This document shows positions 1-8,167 of a stretch of 25,355 bases of DNA, piece by piece; position 1 is the stretch's first letter; every line of letters starts with the position of its first letter. The position numbers and the translations under genes are program-made. The stretch is from JBDUDR01 sp040002845. Lineage in GTDB: Bacteria; Actinomycetota; Actinomycetes; Propionibacteriales; Nocardioidaceae. The stretch spans positions 1 to 25,355 of the forward strand of contig JBDUDR010000024.1 of NCBI GenBank assembly GCA_040002845.1, in the 5' to 3' direction. The notes under the pieces were generated by a model. The model saw nothing but the letters and a program-made list of their open reading frames with translations. It was not told the origin of the DNA and searched no databases.

Positions 1-2
1 AG

Positions 3-983
3 CTAGGCCGCGCTGGGCCGGGCGTACGCCTCCAGCCAGGTGGCCATCCGTCCGAAGACCTGTTCACGAACCGGGCGCGAGGAGAGCACAACATCGTGCA
101 TCGCCCCCTCGACCGCGACCGTCTCGACCTGCTGACCCAGGCGGGGGGCCCACCTGGCGATCTGCCGTACGTCGAGCACCGTGTCGGTTCGCTGAACGTC
201 GTCGTTCCATTCCTTGGGCAGGCTGGACCGGCTCGAACGCAGGACAAGGACCGGGGCCGCAACGTCGAGGCCGGCGTGGAGCCGGGCGTGACCGCGGCGG
301 ATGGCGGCCAACCAGCCGGCCCGCACCGGAAAGCTGGTCGCCGGCTTGAACGTCTCGTCGAACTCCCACTCCCCACGGCGGTCGCCGTGGATTCCCTCGA
401 GGTAGAGGTCGGTCACTGTGCGCGGGATCACCGCGTATGGACGCATCCGCCCAAGCTGGCCGATCACGCGCGTCCCGACGGTTCGCTGGACCCAGGAGCC
501 CGCCAGGTCGAGCCACGGGCTGTTCATGATGAAGCCGTCAGCGACCTGGGCTCCGCTCCGGCGCTCATGGTCGGCCCACAGGGCCGTCACCAGGCCACCG
601 GTGGAGTGGGCGTTCACAATGACATGCTGGTGCTCGTCTCGCTCCCGGATCAGGGACATCGCCACGTTGAGCTCGCCGTAGTACTCCGACAGGTCTCGGC
701 AGAAGTTCGGTGTCTGCCACGGCCGGATCGACCGGCCGTACTTGCGTAAGTCCAGCGCGTAGAAGTCGATATCGCGCTCGACGAAGAACTCCGCAAGATG
801 GCTTTGGAAGAAGTAGTCGCAGAACCCGTGGACGTAGAGCACCGCACGCGAGGTAGGGCTGGCGGCGGGCCGACTCACCAGCGTCGCCACCACCGGCCCT
901 TCGTCGTCGGAGGACAAACTGAGGGTCTCGGCGGCGTACGGCTCACCGAGAATGTCAGTGCCGTGCTCGGTCACTACATCCAT
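3..983 (-). CDS. Alpha/beta hydrolase, serine lipase/S33 (lysophospholipase-like) family
   Basis: A 326-residue cytoplasmic alpha/beta hydrolase of the monoacylglycerol lipase/lysophospholipase type. The strand after the first beta turn carries the oxyanion motif YVHGF (about residues 50-54). The nucleophile elbow is NAHSTGG, with Ser127. Near the C-terminus GAMHDVVLS supplies the likely catalytic His296; an Asp in the segment TDTVLDVRQ is the probable third triad member. No signal peptide is visible. It is the last gene of the leftward ABC-2 exporter operon, 41 bases after the ATPase stop, so it is probably co-transcribed. The gap carries a perfect tandem 12-bp repeat. Substrate is unknown; family members cleave acylglycerol or other ester bonds. 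Linkage to the exporter suggests a lipid or ester substrate, which is inference. The family call is firm, the substrate is not. Confidence 0.85.
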   Translation of the reverse strand: MDVVTEHGTDILGEPYAAETLSLSSDDEGPVVATLVSRPAASPTSRAVLYVHGFCDYFFQSHLAEFFVERDIDFYALDLRKYGRSIRPWQTPNFCRDLSEYYGELNVAMSLIRERDEHQHVIVNAHSTGGLVTALWADHERRSGAQVADGFIMNSPWLDLAGSWVQRTVGTRVIGQLGRMRPYAVIPRTVTDLYLEGIHGDRRGEWEFDETFKPATSFPVRAGWLAAIRRGHARLHAGLDVAAPVLVLRSSRSSLPKEWNDDVQRTDTVLDVRQIARWAPRLGQQVETVAVEGAMHDVVLSSRPVREQVFGRMATWLEAYARPSAA

Positions 984-994
984 GATCTGTCCAC

Positions 995-1018
995 CATCTG
1001 GTCAAGCATCTGGTCAAG
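995..1018. repeat. Perfect tandem 12-bp repeat in the ATPase-hydrolase gap
   Basis: CATCTGGTCAAG occurs twice head to tail. On the coding (minus) strand this puts two copies of CTTGACCAGATG just upstream of the hydrolase start at 983. It may be a recent duplication that changed the spacing between the two cistrons, or a site that affects translation initiation. Confidence 0.8.
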
Positions 1019-1024
1019 TCTGCC

Positions 1025-1999
1025 TCATGCCCGGCTGGGTCGTTCATGTTCGTAGAGCCGGGTGATGACGTCCTCGATCGCCGGTTCGTGAATCGAGAGG
1101 TCGGCCAGTGCGTACCTTGCCGCGATGTCGGCAACCAGCGGCGCCGCGCTGGCATCAGCGGGAAACCGCAGCCACTGGCGGGGCCCGTCGACCCTGGTCA
1201 CATCGGCGCCCTCCACCCGAAGCGGCTCTGTCGGCTCAGCGAGGTCCACGACCAGGGTGCGGGAAGCCCCGCCGACCGACTGGAGGTCGTTGAGCGACCC
1301 GTCATAGACCAGCCGTCCTGAGTCGATCACCATCACTCGCTTGCACAGCTGCTCGATGTCCACCAGGTCGTGGGTCGTGAGGAGCACGGTGACGTCCTGA
1401 GCCGAGTTGATCCGACGTAGGAACTCGCGCAGCCGGGCCTTGCTGACGATGTCCAGACCGATCGTCGGTTCGTCCAGGTAGAGGATCTTGGGGTCGTGCA
1501 GCAGGGCCGCCGCGATGTCTCCCCGCATGCGCTGACCCAGCGACAGCTGGCGGACTGGTACGTCCAGCAGGTCGGTGAGGTCGAGAAGCTCGGTGAGGGT
1601 TCCGAGGTTGTGTCGGTAGCGGTCGGTGGAGATGTCGTAGATGCGTCGCAACAGTGCGAAGGAGTCGCGAAGCGGCAGGTCCCACCACAGGGTGGTGCGC
1701 TGACCGAACACCACACCGATCTGGCGAGCCAGTCGCAGCCGGTCGGTGCTCGGGTTGACCCCGGCGACCCGTAGCCGCCCGCTCGTCGGCACCAAGATGC
1801 CGGTGAGCATCTTGATGGTCGTGGACTTCCCGGCCCCATTGGGGCCGATGTATCCAACCATCTCGCCACGCTGGATCCGGAACGAGAGGTTCCTGACTGC
1901 CTTGACCTCTGTACGACGGCGGCGGCGGGTGGCGCCCACCCTGCGATGCACAACGAAGGTCCTGCTCAGCTCGTCGACATCGACGATGGCTTCGGACAT
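1025..1999 (-). CDS. ABC-2 exporter ATP-binding protein (COG4586-like)
   Basis: ATPase subunit of a two-permease ABC-2 exporter, 324 residues. The P-loop reads GPNGAGKST, the signature is LSLGQ in place of LSGGQ (usual in ABC-2/daunorubicin-type ATPases), Walker B is ILYLDEP and the H-loop is LLTTHDL. The open frame continues upstream to 2770, but the start taken here is ATG at 1999 (MSEAIVDVDEL). It is preceded by a GGGGAG ribosome binding site and lies 2 bases after the permease stop at 2002. Two permease genes sit directly upstream and a hydrolase directly downstream, forming one minus-strand operon. By family it powers export or membrane insertion of an unidentified substrate. Confidence in class is high; substrate unknown. 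Confidence 0.92.
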   Translation of the reverse strand: MSEAIVDVDELSRTFVVHRRVGATRRRRRTEVKAVRNLSFRIQRGEMVGYIGPNGAGKSTTIKMLTGILVPTSGRLRVAGVNPSTDRLRLARQIGVVFGQRTTLWWDLPLRDSFALLRRIYDISTDRYRHNLGTLTELLDLTDLLDVPVRQLSLGQRMRGDIAAALLHDPKILYLDEPTIGLDIVSKARLREFLRRINSAQDVTVLLTTHDLVDIEQLCKRVMVIDSGRLVYDGSLNDLQSVGGASRTLVVDLAEPTEPLRVEGADVTRVDGPRQWLRFPADASAAPLVADIAARYALADLSIHEPAIEDVITRLYEHERPSRA

Positions 2000-2001
2000 C
2001 A

Positions 2002-2817
2002 CTAGCTCCCCGTGCTGCGGTAGTTGCGAATCCCCAGCCGCCAGACGCACCCGGTGACTGCGGCCGACACGGTCGCCACCAGCGGGGAGACGAACTGGGT
2101 CCATCCCGGAAGATCGAGCGGATCTGGTCTGCCCAAGATGTGCAGGCAGGGGTACCAGTTCACGAAGGCAAGCGGGATGATGAAAGTGACCGCCTTGATG
2201 ATCTCTTTCGGGAATATCGTCAGGGGGTACTGGGTCAATGTGTTCCCGCCGTAGGTGAACGCGTTGGCCACCTCGGAAGCGTCCTGCGTGATGAACTGGA
2301 AGGACGCGAAAACGATGAACACGCTGCAAAAGATCGCGGTCCCACTCAGGAGCGTGAGCGCGAGTAGTCCAGCATCGCCCGGTGACCAGTCGATGCCCGC
2401 GGTGGTCGATCCGAGGCCGAGCACCATGCAAGCTTGAGCAAGTCTCCCGACCCGCCGCAGCTGGAACTCGTCGGCACAGACCTGGATCAGGGTGGGCACC
2501 GGCCGGATCAGCATCGCATCCAGAGATCCGTCGCGAATCCGCCGACCCAGCCGCTCGACGTTGCCCACCAGCAGGTCCGCGGCGCCAAGGCAGAACCCCG
2601 AGACGCCGTACAGGAATGCCACCTGTCCGAGACCGAACCCACCCAGCACCTCGACATTGGAAAACATCACCAGGATCGCCAGGAAGTCGAGCATGGTGAT
2701 CAAGAACTGCCCGACCGCCATGGTCACGAACGAGGTCCGGTAGACCATCGAGGAGCGGATCCACATCCACGCGAGCAGGCAGTACTCCCGCACCGCGGAC
2801 AGCACCGGGTCAACCAC
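2002..2817 (-). CDS. ABC-2 type permease (COG3694/COG4587-like), second subunit
   Basis: Integral membrane permease, 271 residues, with about six hydrophobic segments (for example TMAVGQFLITMLDFLAILVM and IIKAVTFIIPLAFVNWYPCL). The motif NAFTYGGNTLTQYPLTIFPK matches the conserved loop of this uncharacterised ABC-2 family (ABC2_membrane_6-like). The GTG start at 2817 overlaps the end of the upstream permease by 8 bases (GTGGTTGA), so the two are probably translationally coupled. It is followed by the ATPase with a 2-base gap. With the neighbouring permease it would form a heterodimeric membrane channel. The exported substrate cannot be read from the sequence. Confidence 0.88.
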   Translation of the reverse strand: MVDPVLSAVREYCLLAWMWIRSSMVYRTSFVTMAVGQFLITMLDFLAILVMFSNVEVLGGFGLGQVAFLYGVSGFCLGAADLLVGNVERLGRRIRDGSLDAMLIRPVPTLIQVCADEFQLRRVGRLAQACMVLGLGSTTAGIDWSPGDAGLLALTLLSGTAIFCSVFIVFASFQFITQDASEVANAFTYGGNTLTQYPLTIFPKEIIKAVTFIIPLAFVNWYPCLHILGRPDPLDLPGWTQFVSPLVATVSAAVTGCVWRLGIRNYRSTGS

Positions 2818-3622
2818 CCGCCACCACCACCTTGCGGGTGGCCAGGCCGGTTACCACATGGCCTACGGCCAGCAAGACGGCCGCCCAGCCAGCCTGCACA
2901 GCCATCGACGCGGCAAGATCCGCTCCTGTGTGCACTCCGAGGAAGACGTCGATCGGTGCCTGAATTGTCGCCGCAAACGGCAGTCCATGGGCGACGCCAG
3001 CCAGCCAGCCGGGGAATACGACTATCGGCAGAGTCATCCCGGACATGAACATGGCGCTGACGCCCACCAGGTAATCGACCCCTCGCGAGTCGACCAGCCA
3101 AAAGGCGCTGAGGGCGACGAGATATCGGTAACCGAAACTGACCAGCACCGCGAGGAAGACCGACACGAGAAACCAGATCCAGGTCAGCGGGGAGCTCGGA
3201 AACCGCAGGTGGAACAGGAATGCGCCGAACAGGGTCGGTGGGATCCCACGTGCGAGCAGCTGGAAGGCGGCGCGGCCCAGATCCGCCACCAGCCACCAGG
3301 TCTGCACGTGGACGGGTCGGTACAGGTCGATGGCGATGTCCCCCTTGCGCACCCGCTCGGCCAGCTCGTCTTGAAATCCACCACCGAACAACGCAACCGT
3401 CATGAGCAGCGACTGGCCGAGCCAGGCGTAGGTGAGCGCGTCCGCCTGGTCATATCCGCCGAGCATCGGGTGCTGCCGCCACAAGGCGATGTACGTGTAG
3501 CTGATGATCACGCCGAAGACGGTGTTTGTGAAGACGCCCGCGGCGGTGGCGGCCCGGTAGGTCGAGAATCGCTGGAAGGACAGCTTGGCGACGACGGCAT
3601 ACAACATCAGCCGCGAGATCAC
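2810..3622 (-). CDS. ABC-2 type permease (COG4587/COG3694-like), first subunit
   Basis: First gene of the exporter operon, an integral membrane permease of 270 residues with about six membrane segments. The frame is open to 3787, but I chose GTG at 3622 because AGGTGAG lies about 4 bases upstream and because the family normally begins close to the conserved segment AKLSFQRFSTYRAAT. ATG at 3607 is the alternative. Residues upstream of 3622 are Arg/Ala/Thr-rich and look non-coding. Conserved features include YRAATAAGVFTNTVFG near the N-terminus and the cytoplasmic loop RKGDIAIDLYRPV. It overlaps the second permease by 8 bases. It pairs with that permease and the ATPase to export an unknown substrate. 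Confidence 0.88.
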   Translation of the reverse strand: MISRLMLYAVVAKLSFQRFSTYRAATAAGVFTNTVFGVIISYTYIALWRQHPMLGGYDQADALTYAWLGQSLLMTVALFGGGFQDELAERVRKGDIAIDLYRPVHVQTWWLVADLGRAAFQLLARGIPPTLFGAFLFHLRFPSSPLTWIWFLVSVFLAVLVSFGYRYLVALSAFWLVDSRGVDYLVGVSAMFMSGMTLPIVVFPGWLAGVAHGLPFAATIQAPIDVFLGVHTGADLAASMAVQAGWAAVLLAVGHVVTGLATRKVVVAGG

Positions 3623-3822
3623 GGGACTCACCTGCCAGTCAAGTCGAGGGATGCCGGTTGCTCGTGTGCGAGCACGTGCGGATGCCCCCGTCGGCGAATA
3701 CCGGGGGGTGTTGGGCCGTGCCTGTTCAGTTGTTCGTGCTGTTGCTCGCTGAACTGCCGAGAATGACGCAGCATAGCCGGATGCCATCCACCGCAGGCAC
3801 CCGGCTGCGCTGGCGGCGTGGG

Positions 3823-4347
3823 TCAGAACTGGTAGGTGCCTACCAGAACAGCTCTCGCCAACGACTTGAACGCCAGGTTGAACGACACGACGGCTGCCGA
3901 GCTGTCCTCGTCGACACCGAGCGTGTCCTCACTGACGGCGTGCACGACGAAGTAGTAGCGGTGGACCTGGTCACCTTGGGGAGGTGCTGCCCCTGCGAAG
4001 TCCCTGGTGCTGAAGTCGTTGCGGACGTGGAAAGCCCCGCCCGGAAGGTCCCCGCCGGACCCTGCTCCCGCGGCTAGCGAAGTCACCTCCGCTGGGATGT
4101 CCACCAAGACCCAGTGCCAGAAGCCTGACGGAGTCGGCGCGTCTGGGTCATAGCAGGTGACGACGAAGCTCCTGGTGCCCTCCGGGGTACCGCTCCAGCT
4201 CAGCTGCGGAGACTGGTTCCCCTCGGAATAGACCTGTGCGGCGCCGAGTGGACGCCCGGGGCTGACGTCGGCGCTCGAGACCTCGAACGACCCGACCTTG
4301 GGAAGCAGAACGTACGGATCGGGCTTGACGGGGCGGTCCAGGCTCAT
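3823..4347 (-). CDS. YbhB/YbcL family Raf kinase inhibitor-like (PEBP) protein
   Basis: A full-length bacterial PEBP-fold protein of 174 residues. Diagnostic segments are SPQLSWSGTPEGTRSFVVTCYDPDAPT, the CR1-like motif with SGFWHWVLVDIP, and HRYYFVVHAV. These build the phospholipid or anion-binding pocket of the family. It has no signal peptide and is presumably cytosolic. The ATG at 4347 follows GGAGG with 5-base spacing. It is divergent from the siroheme synthase, with a 106-bp shared upstream region, and is separated from the ABC-2 operon by about 200 bp. Bacterial homologues lack an agreed function, so the annotation stays at family level. Confidence 0.92.
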   Translation of the reverse strand: MSLDRPVKPDPYVLLPKVGSFEVSSADVSPGRPLGAAQVYSEGNQSPQLSWSGTPEGTRSFVVTCYDPDAPTPSGFWHWVLVDIPAEVTSLAAGAGSGGDLPGGAFHVRNDFSTRDFAGAAPPQGDQVHRYYFVVHAVSEDTLGVDEDSSAAVVSFNLAFKSLARAVLVGTYQF

Positions 4348-4453
4348 GGTTCCTCCAACTGTTGTGAGACAGGTTGACGCTAGCCGAATTCACCCCGTCC
4401 GCACTGGCATCATGGGTGCCTGGCGTCAGGGAATCACCGACAAGGAGCAGTAC

Positions 4454-5719
4454 GTGCGCGAGCAGCCAGCATTCTCGCCTTACCCCGCGGGACTTGTGCT
4501 GGCCGGTCGCAAGGTGGTCGTCGTGGGAGGCGGACAGGTAGCCCAGCGGCGGCTCCCAGGTTTGCTGACCGCGGACGCGCACGTGACGGTGGTCTCGCCG
4601 CACGTCACTCCATCCGTCCAGGGCATGGTCGTGGCAGGGGAGGTCGCCTGGTTGGAGCGCGAGTTCGTGCCCGCTGACCTAGACGGGGCCTGGTATGTGA
4701 TCGCCGCCACCGACGACAGCGAAGTCAACGCGACGGTTTCGCAGGCCGCCGAGTCGCGCCACATCTTCTGCGTACGTTCCGATGACGCGTCGCGCGCCAC
4801 TGCCTGGACGCCCGCAACCGGCCGCCACGGCAGGATCACCGTTGCGGTGCTCGCGAGCCGGGACCCACGCCGCTCGGCGGCGGTCCGCGACGCCGTGCTG
4901 GACGCCTTACGGCAGGGAGACATCGCGGCACCGAGGTTCCGCGCCAAAACCCCGGGAGTCGTTCTTGTAGGCGGCGGACCGGGGGATCCCGATCTGATCA
5001 CGGTCGCGGGTCGCAGGGCGCTGTCTGAGGCCGACGTCGTCGTTGCCGACCATCTGGCTCCGCGAGAGCTGCTCGACGAGCTGCCGGCTCATGTCGAGCT
5101 GGTGGACGCCGGCAAGCTGCCCAGGGGGAGTGCCACCGCGCAGGACGACATCCACGCGATCATGATCACCAGCGCGCGGGCCGGGCAGCGAGTCGTCAGG
5201 TTGAAGGGCGGGGACCCGTTCGTGTTCGGTCGCGGTTACGAAGAGGTCATCGCCTGCGCGCAGGCGGGGGTGCCGTGCACTGTCATACCAGGTATCACCA
5301 GCGCCATCTCGGTGCCGGCGTTGGCGGGGGTACCCCTGACCCACCGCGGCGTGGCCCAGGACTTCACGGTCATCTCCGGTCACCTTCCGCCGGAGCACCC
5401 GGAGTCACTGGTCGAGTGGCCGGCTGTCGCACGCCTGCGGGGCACCGTGGTGCTCTTGATGGCGATGGCCAACCTCTCGGCGATTGCGCAGGAACTCATC
5501 AGGCACGGGCGGGCGCCGGACTGTCCGGTCGCGGTCGTCTCCGACGGTTCACGGCCCACCCAGCGAGCACTCACCACGACGCTGGAGTCAGCCGCCACCG
5601 CCGTCGAGTCTCATGCGCTGCGGCCCCCAGCCGTTGTGGTGATAGGCGACGTGGTCTCAGTCTCGTCCGCAGCAGTCAACCACCAGGCAACTCCCGAACC
5701 GGCCGACGACGATGGGTGA
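4454..5719 (+). CDS. cysG: Siroheme synthase: precorrin-2 dehydrogenase / uroporphyrinogen-III C-methyltransferase
   Basis: A bifunctional protein of 421 residues for siroheme synthesis, the cofactor of sulfite and nitrite reductases. Residues about 13-155 form the NAD-binding precorrin-2 oxidase/ferrochelatase module (VVVVGGGQVAQRR at 21-33; SDDASRATAWTP at 109-120). Residues about 168-400 form the SAM-dependent methyltransferase: LVGGGPGDPDLITVAGRRAL at 171-190, VVRLKGGDPFVFGRG at 247-261, and PGITSAISVPALAGVPLTHR at 279-298. The frame is open from 4298; GTG at 4454 is chosen because AAGGAG lies 6 bases upstream and the Rossmann strand begins soon after. It overlaps the rRNA methyltransferase by 8 bases. 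No sulfite or nitrite reductase gene is in the window, so partners are elsewhere. Confidence 0.92.
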   Translation: MREQPAFSPYPAGLVLAGRKVVVVGGGQVAQRRLPGLLTADAHVTVVSPHVTPSVQGMVVAGEVAWLEREFVPADLDGAWYVIAATDDSEVNATVSQAAESRHIFCVRSDDASRATAWTPATGRHGRITVAVLASRDPRRSAAVRDAVLDALRQGDIAAPRFRAKTPGVVLVGGGPGDPDLITVAGRRALSEADVVVADHLAPRELLDELPAHVELVDAGKLPRGSATAQDDIHAIMITSARAGQRVVRLKGGDPFVFGRGYEEVIACAQAGVPCTVIPGITSAISVPALAGVPLTHRGVAQDFTVISGHLPPEHPESLVEWPAVARLRGTVVLLMAMANLSAIAQELIRHGRAPDCPVAVVSDGSRPTQRALTTTLESAATAVESHALRPPAVVVIGDVVSVSSAAVNHQATPEPADDDG

Positions 5720-6548
5720 GTGCTTCAGCATCCAGGATCCTGGCGACCCACGTCTGCGTGACTATGTCGACCTCCGAGACGTCAGGTTGCGTATGTCTCT
5801 GGAGGCAGAGCACGGCCTGTTCCTGGCCGAGGGGGCGAAGGTCATCCGGCGTGCGGTCCAGGCCGGCTACGTGCCACGGTCCTTCCTGCTCGCACCACGC
5901 TGGCTCGACGGGTTGCGTACGGAGATCCAGCGCTCGCCGGCGCCGTGCTTCGTGGTTGAGGAGTCGGTGGCACGAGAACTCACCGGTTTCCACGTCCATC
6001 GGGGTGCCTTGGCATCGCTGGAGCGCCGGCCGCTGCCATCGGTGGAGGCGGTGCTGGCGACCGCCAGGCGGGTTGTCGTCTTGGAGGACCTGGTCGATCA
6101 CACGAATGTTGGAGCAATCTTCCGATCCGCGGCCGCCCTCGGGATCGATGCCATCGTGCTGTCCCCGCGGTGCGTCGATCCGCTGTACAGGCGGTCGGTG
6201 AAGGTGGCGATGGGTGCCGTCTTCGAGCTTCCGTACGCTCGTCTCGAGGACTGGGACGACGGGTTGAACCGGGTGCGCACCGCAGGTCTGGAGGTGCTCG
6301 CTTTGACGCCGAGTCGCGAGGCGGAGCCACTCGAAACTGTCATGGCCGAGGTTGACAGGGTGGCACTGGTGTTCGGAACCGAGGGCGCGGGGTTGTCACG
6401 GCGCTGGCTGGACACCGCCGACAGGCAGGTGCGCGTTGGCATGTCCGCAGGGGTCGACTCGCTCAACGTTGCCGCGTGTGCAGCAGTTGTCTGCTATGTC
6501 CTATGTGCTGAAAACCTAACGAAACAAACACGAAACGCAACCTCTTGA
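5712..6548 (+). CDS. TrmH/SpoU family RNA 2'-O-methyltransferase
   Basis: A 278-residue SPOUT methyltransferase, probably acting on 23S rRNA or tRNA ribose. The N-terminal part (about 10-110) resembles the RNA-binding domain of SpoU proteins (EHGLFLAEGAKVIRRAV). The catalytic domain has motif 1 LVDHTNVGAIFRSAAALG with the conserved Asn and Arg, motif 2 ALVFGTEGAGLS, and motif 3 DSLNVAACAAVV in the trefoil knot. The ATG at 5712 lies inside the end of cysG (ATGGGTGA, 8-base overlap), so translation is probably coupled. The exact methylated nucleotide cannot be deduced. No terminator is evident after the stop. Confidence 0.9.
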   Translation: MGECFSIQDPGDPRLRDYVDLRDVRLRMSLEAEHGLFLAEGAKVIRRAVQAGYVPRSFLLAPRWLDGLRTEIQRSPAPCFVVEESVARELTGFHVHRGALASLERRPLPSVEAVLATARRVVVLEDLVDHTNVGAIFRSAAALGIDAIVLSPRCVDPLYRRSVKVAMGAVFELPYARLEDWDDGLNRVRTAGLEVLALTPSREAEPLETVMAEVDRVALVFGTEGAGLSRRWLDTADRQVRVGMSAGVDSLNVAACAAVVCYVLCAENLTKQTRNATS

Positions 6549-6696
6549 TGACCCACAGTGAAGTTGTGCACCAGACGATGCCGATGCGGCCGATGCTGGC
6601 TTACGATGTGCTCCTGTGGGGTTCGGCGCTCGAACTTTTGCGGCAGTCGGGAATGTCGCTGGTGGGGGCCGGGAGTGTCGGAGGTGGGGAAAGACA

Positions 6697-8160
6697 TTGG
6701 CCCGGACTGACGAACTCCTCGATGCGCGGGCCATCCGCGACATCCATGCATTCCTGTCCAAACTGCACCATGGCGACGAGTTCTCAGACTCGGTCCACTC
6801 CATCGCGCAGGCCCTGGTCGACATCTTGGGATTCACCGGTGCGTGCGTCAATTTCGCCGACGGCGACGAGTTCGTGGCCTCCTCGGTGGCTGGGCACGAG
6901 GTTCACCAGTCGCTGCTCAACCATCGCACCTCAGCGGACTCCTGGCATGAGCTGGAGCTGGTCTCCGAGCCCTGGCAGGGCCTCTGCCTGGTCCGCGACC
7001 CGAGGTCGGTGGACGACTCGGTCAGTTTCGTCCCGGTTCAGCGACCGGCAGACCTGCTCGGTGAGGAGGGCCGCTGGGGCGCGGTGACCATGCTGATGGT
7101 GATGATGCGCTCCGCCGGCGGGGAGCTCATCGGCGTCATCACAGTGGAGGGGGCAGTCGGCAGTTCGCTGCCCTCGCGGGCGGAGTGCGCCCTGTTGGAG
7201 ATCTTCGCCTCCGGGGTCGCGCTGGTGCTCGACAGGCAGGTGATTCACGACCGTCTGCTGCGGGAGCGCGACCGGCTGCGCGACAGCGAGGAACGTTTCC
7301 GGCTCGCCTTCGACGGAGCACCCATCGGGATGTGCATGGTCCGCATCGACCCTGGCCAGGTCTTCGTGGTCGACACCAACCAGGCATTCGCCGACATGTT
7401 CAGCTCCTCCGAGGACTCCCTGCGCCAACGCCCGTTCAGCAGCCTGATCCATCCCGACGATCGTCGGAGCTATCCAGACGAGATGCGGGCGCTGTTCACC
7501 AACAGTCACATGACCACCGAAAAACGCTATCTCCGCGACGACGGCACCAGCTTCTGGGGTCTCCTGCACGCGGCGATGGTCCCCGATCGCCACGGAGGCC
7601 GGGGCGCGCTGGTCCAGATCGTCGACATCACCCGCACGAAAGATGCCGTGCGCACCCTCGATCACCTCGCGCGGCACGACCCGCTCACCGGCTTGGCCAA
7701 CCGGACCGAGCTGCGCAGCCGGCTGGAGCGGTCCGTGGCCATGGCCCGCGGGAGCGGCCAGCCCGGAGCCGTTCTGTTCATCGACCTCGACGCGTTCAAG
7801 CAGGTCAACGACAGATACGGCCACGCGACAGGCGACGAGGTGTTGGCGGTCATAGCGAGACGGGTGCGCAAGGCAGTGCGCTCGGGTGACACCGTCGGCC
7901 GCGTCGGGGGCGACGAGTTCGTGGTCGTCGCACACCCGCTTCCGTCCGTCGATGCCGAGCGGATGGCCGACCGGATCACGGGATCGTTGAAGCTGCCCAT
8001 CCCGATCGGCGCGGTGCAGGCACATGTCACCGCCAGCATCGGACTGGTCGAGGTCGACGGTCTCACCGAGGCTCAGGAGGTCCTGCGGCGGGCCGACGCG
8101 GCCATGTACCGCGCCAAGCGGCGCCCGGCGGGGCTCGCGTACGCCGTTGACAGGGCCTGA
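6697..8160 (+). CDS. Diguanylate cyclase with GAF, PAS and GGDEF domains
   Basis: A soluble signalling protein of about 487 residues that should make cyclic di-GMP from two GTP. It has a GAF-like domain (about 1-185), a PAS domain (about 190-320, LAFDGAPIGMCMVRID to VDITRTKDAV) and a GGDEF domain (about 325-485). The catalytic motif is intact (RVGGDEFVVV, near residue 404). An RxxD inhibitory site, RSGD, sits five residues before it, which predicts product feedback. Upstream, HDPLTGLANR and FIDLDAFKQVNDRYGHATGDEV are canonical. No EAL domain follows. The start is uncertain: TTG at 6697 is chosen for the GGAGGTGGGG just upstream; GTG at 6616 is an alternative without a clear ribosome binding site. 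Convergent with deformylase, 7 bp between stops. Confidence 0.9.
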   Translation: MARTDELLDARAIRDIHAFLSKLHHGDEFSDSVHSIAQALVDILGFTGACVNFADGDEFVASSVAGHEVHQSLLNHRTSADSWHELELVSEPWQGLCLVRDPRSVDDSVSFVPVQRPADLLGEEGRWGAVTMLMVMMRSAGGELIGVITVEGAVGSSLPSRAECALLEIFASGVALVLDRQVIHDRLLRERDRLRDSEERFRLAFDGAPIGMCMVRIDPGQVFVVDTNQAFADMFSSSEDSLRQRPFSSLIHPDDRRSYPDEMRALFTNSHMTTEKRYLRDDGTSFWGLLHAAMVPDRHGGRGALVQIVDITRTKDAVRTLDHLARHDPLTGLANRTELRSRLERSVAMARGSGQPGAVLFIDLDAFKQVNDRYGHATGDEVLAVIARRVRKAVRSGDTVGRVGGDEFVVVAHPLPSVDAERMADRITGSLKLPIPIGAVQAHVTASIGLVEVDGLTEAQEVLRRADAAMYRAKRRPAGLAYAVDRA

Positions 8161-8167
8161 CGCCGGT

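Noticed and set aside
2000..2770. Continuous minus-strand frame extending the ABC ATPase to about 581 residues
   Set aside because: It runs out of phase over the permease gene; the ATPase has its own start and ribosome binding site at 1999, and the extra residues are Arg/Pro/Gly-rich shadow translation.
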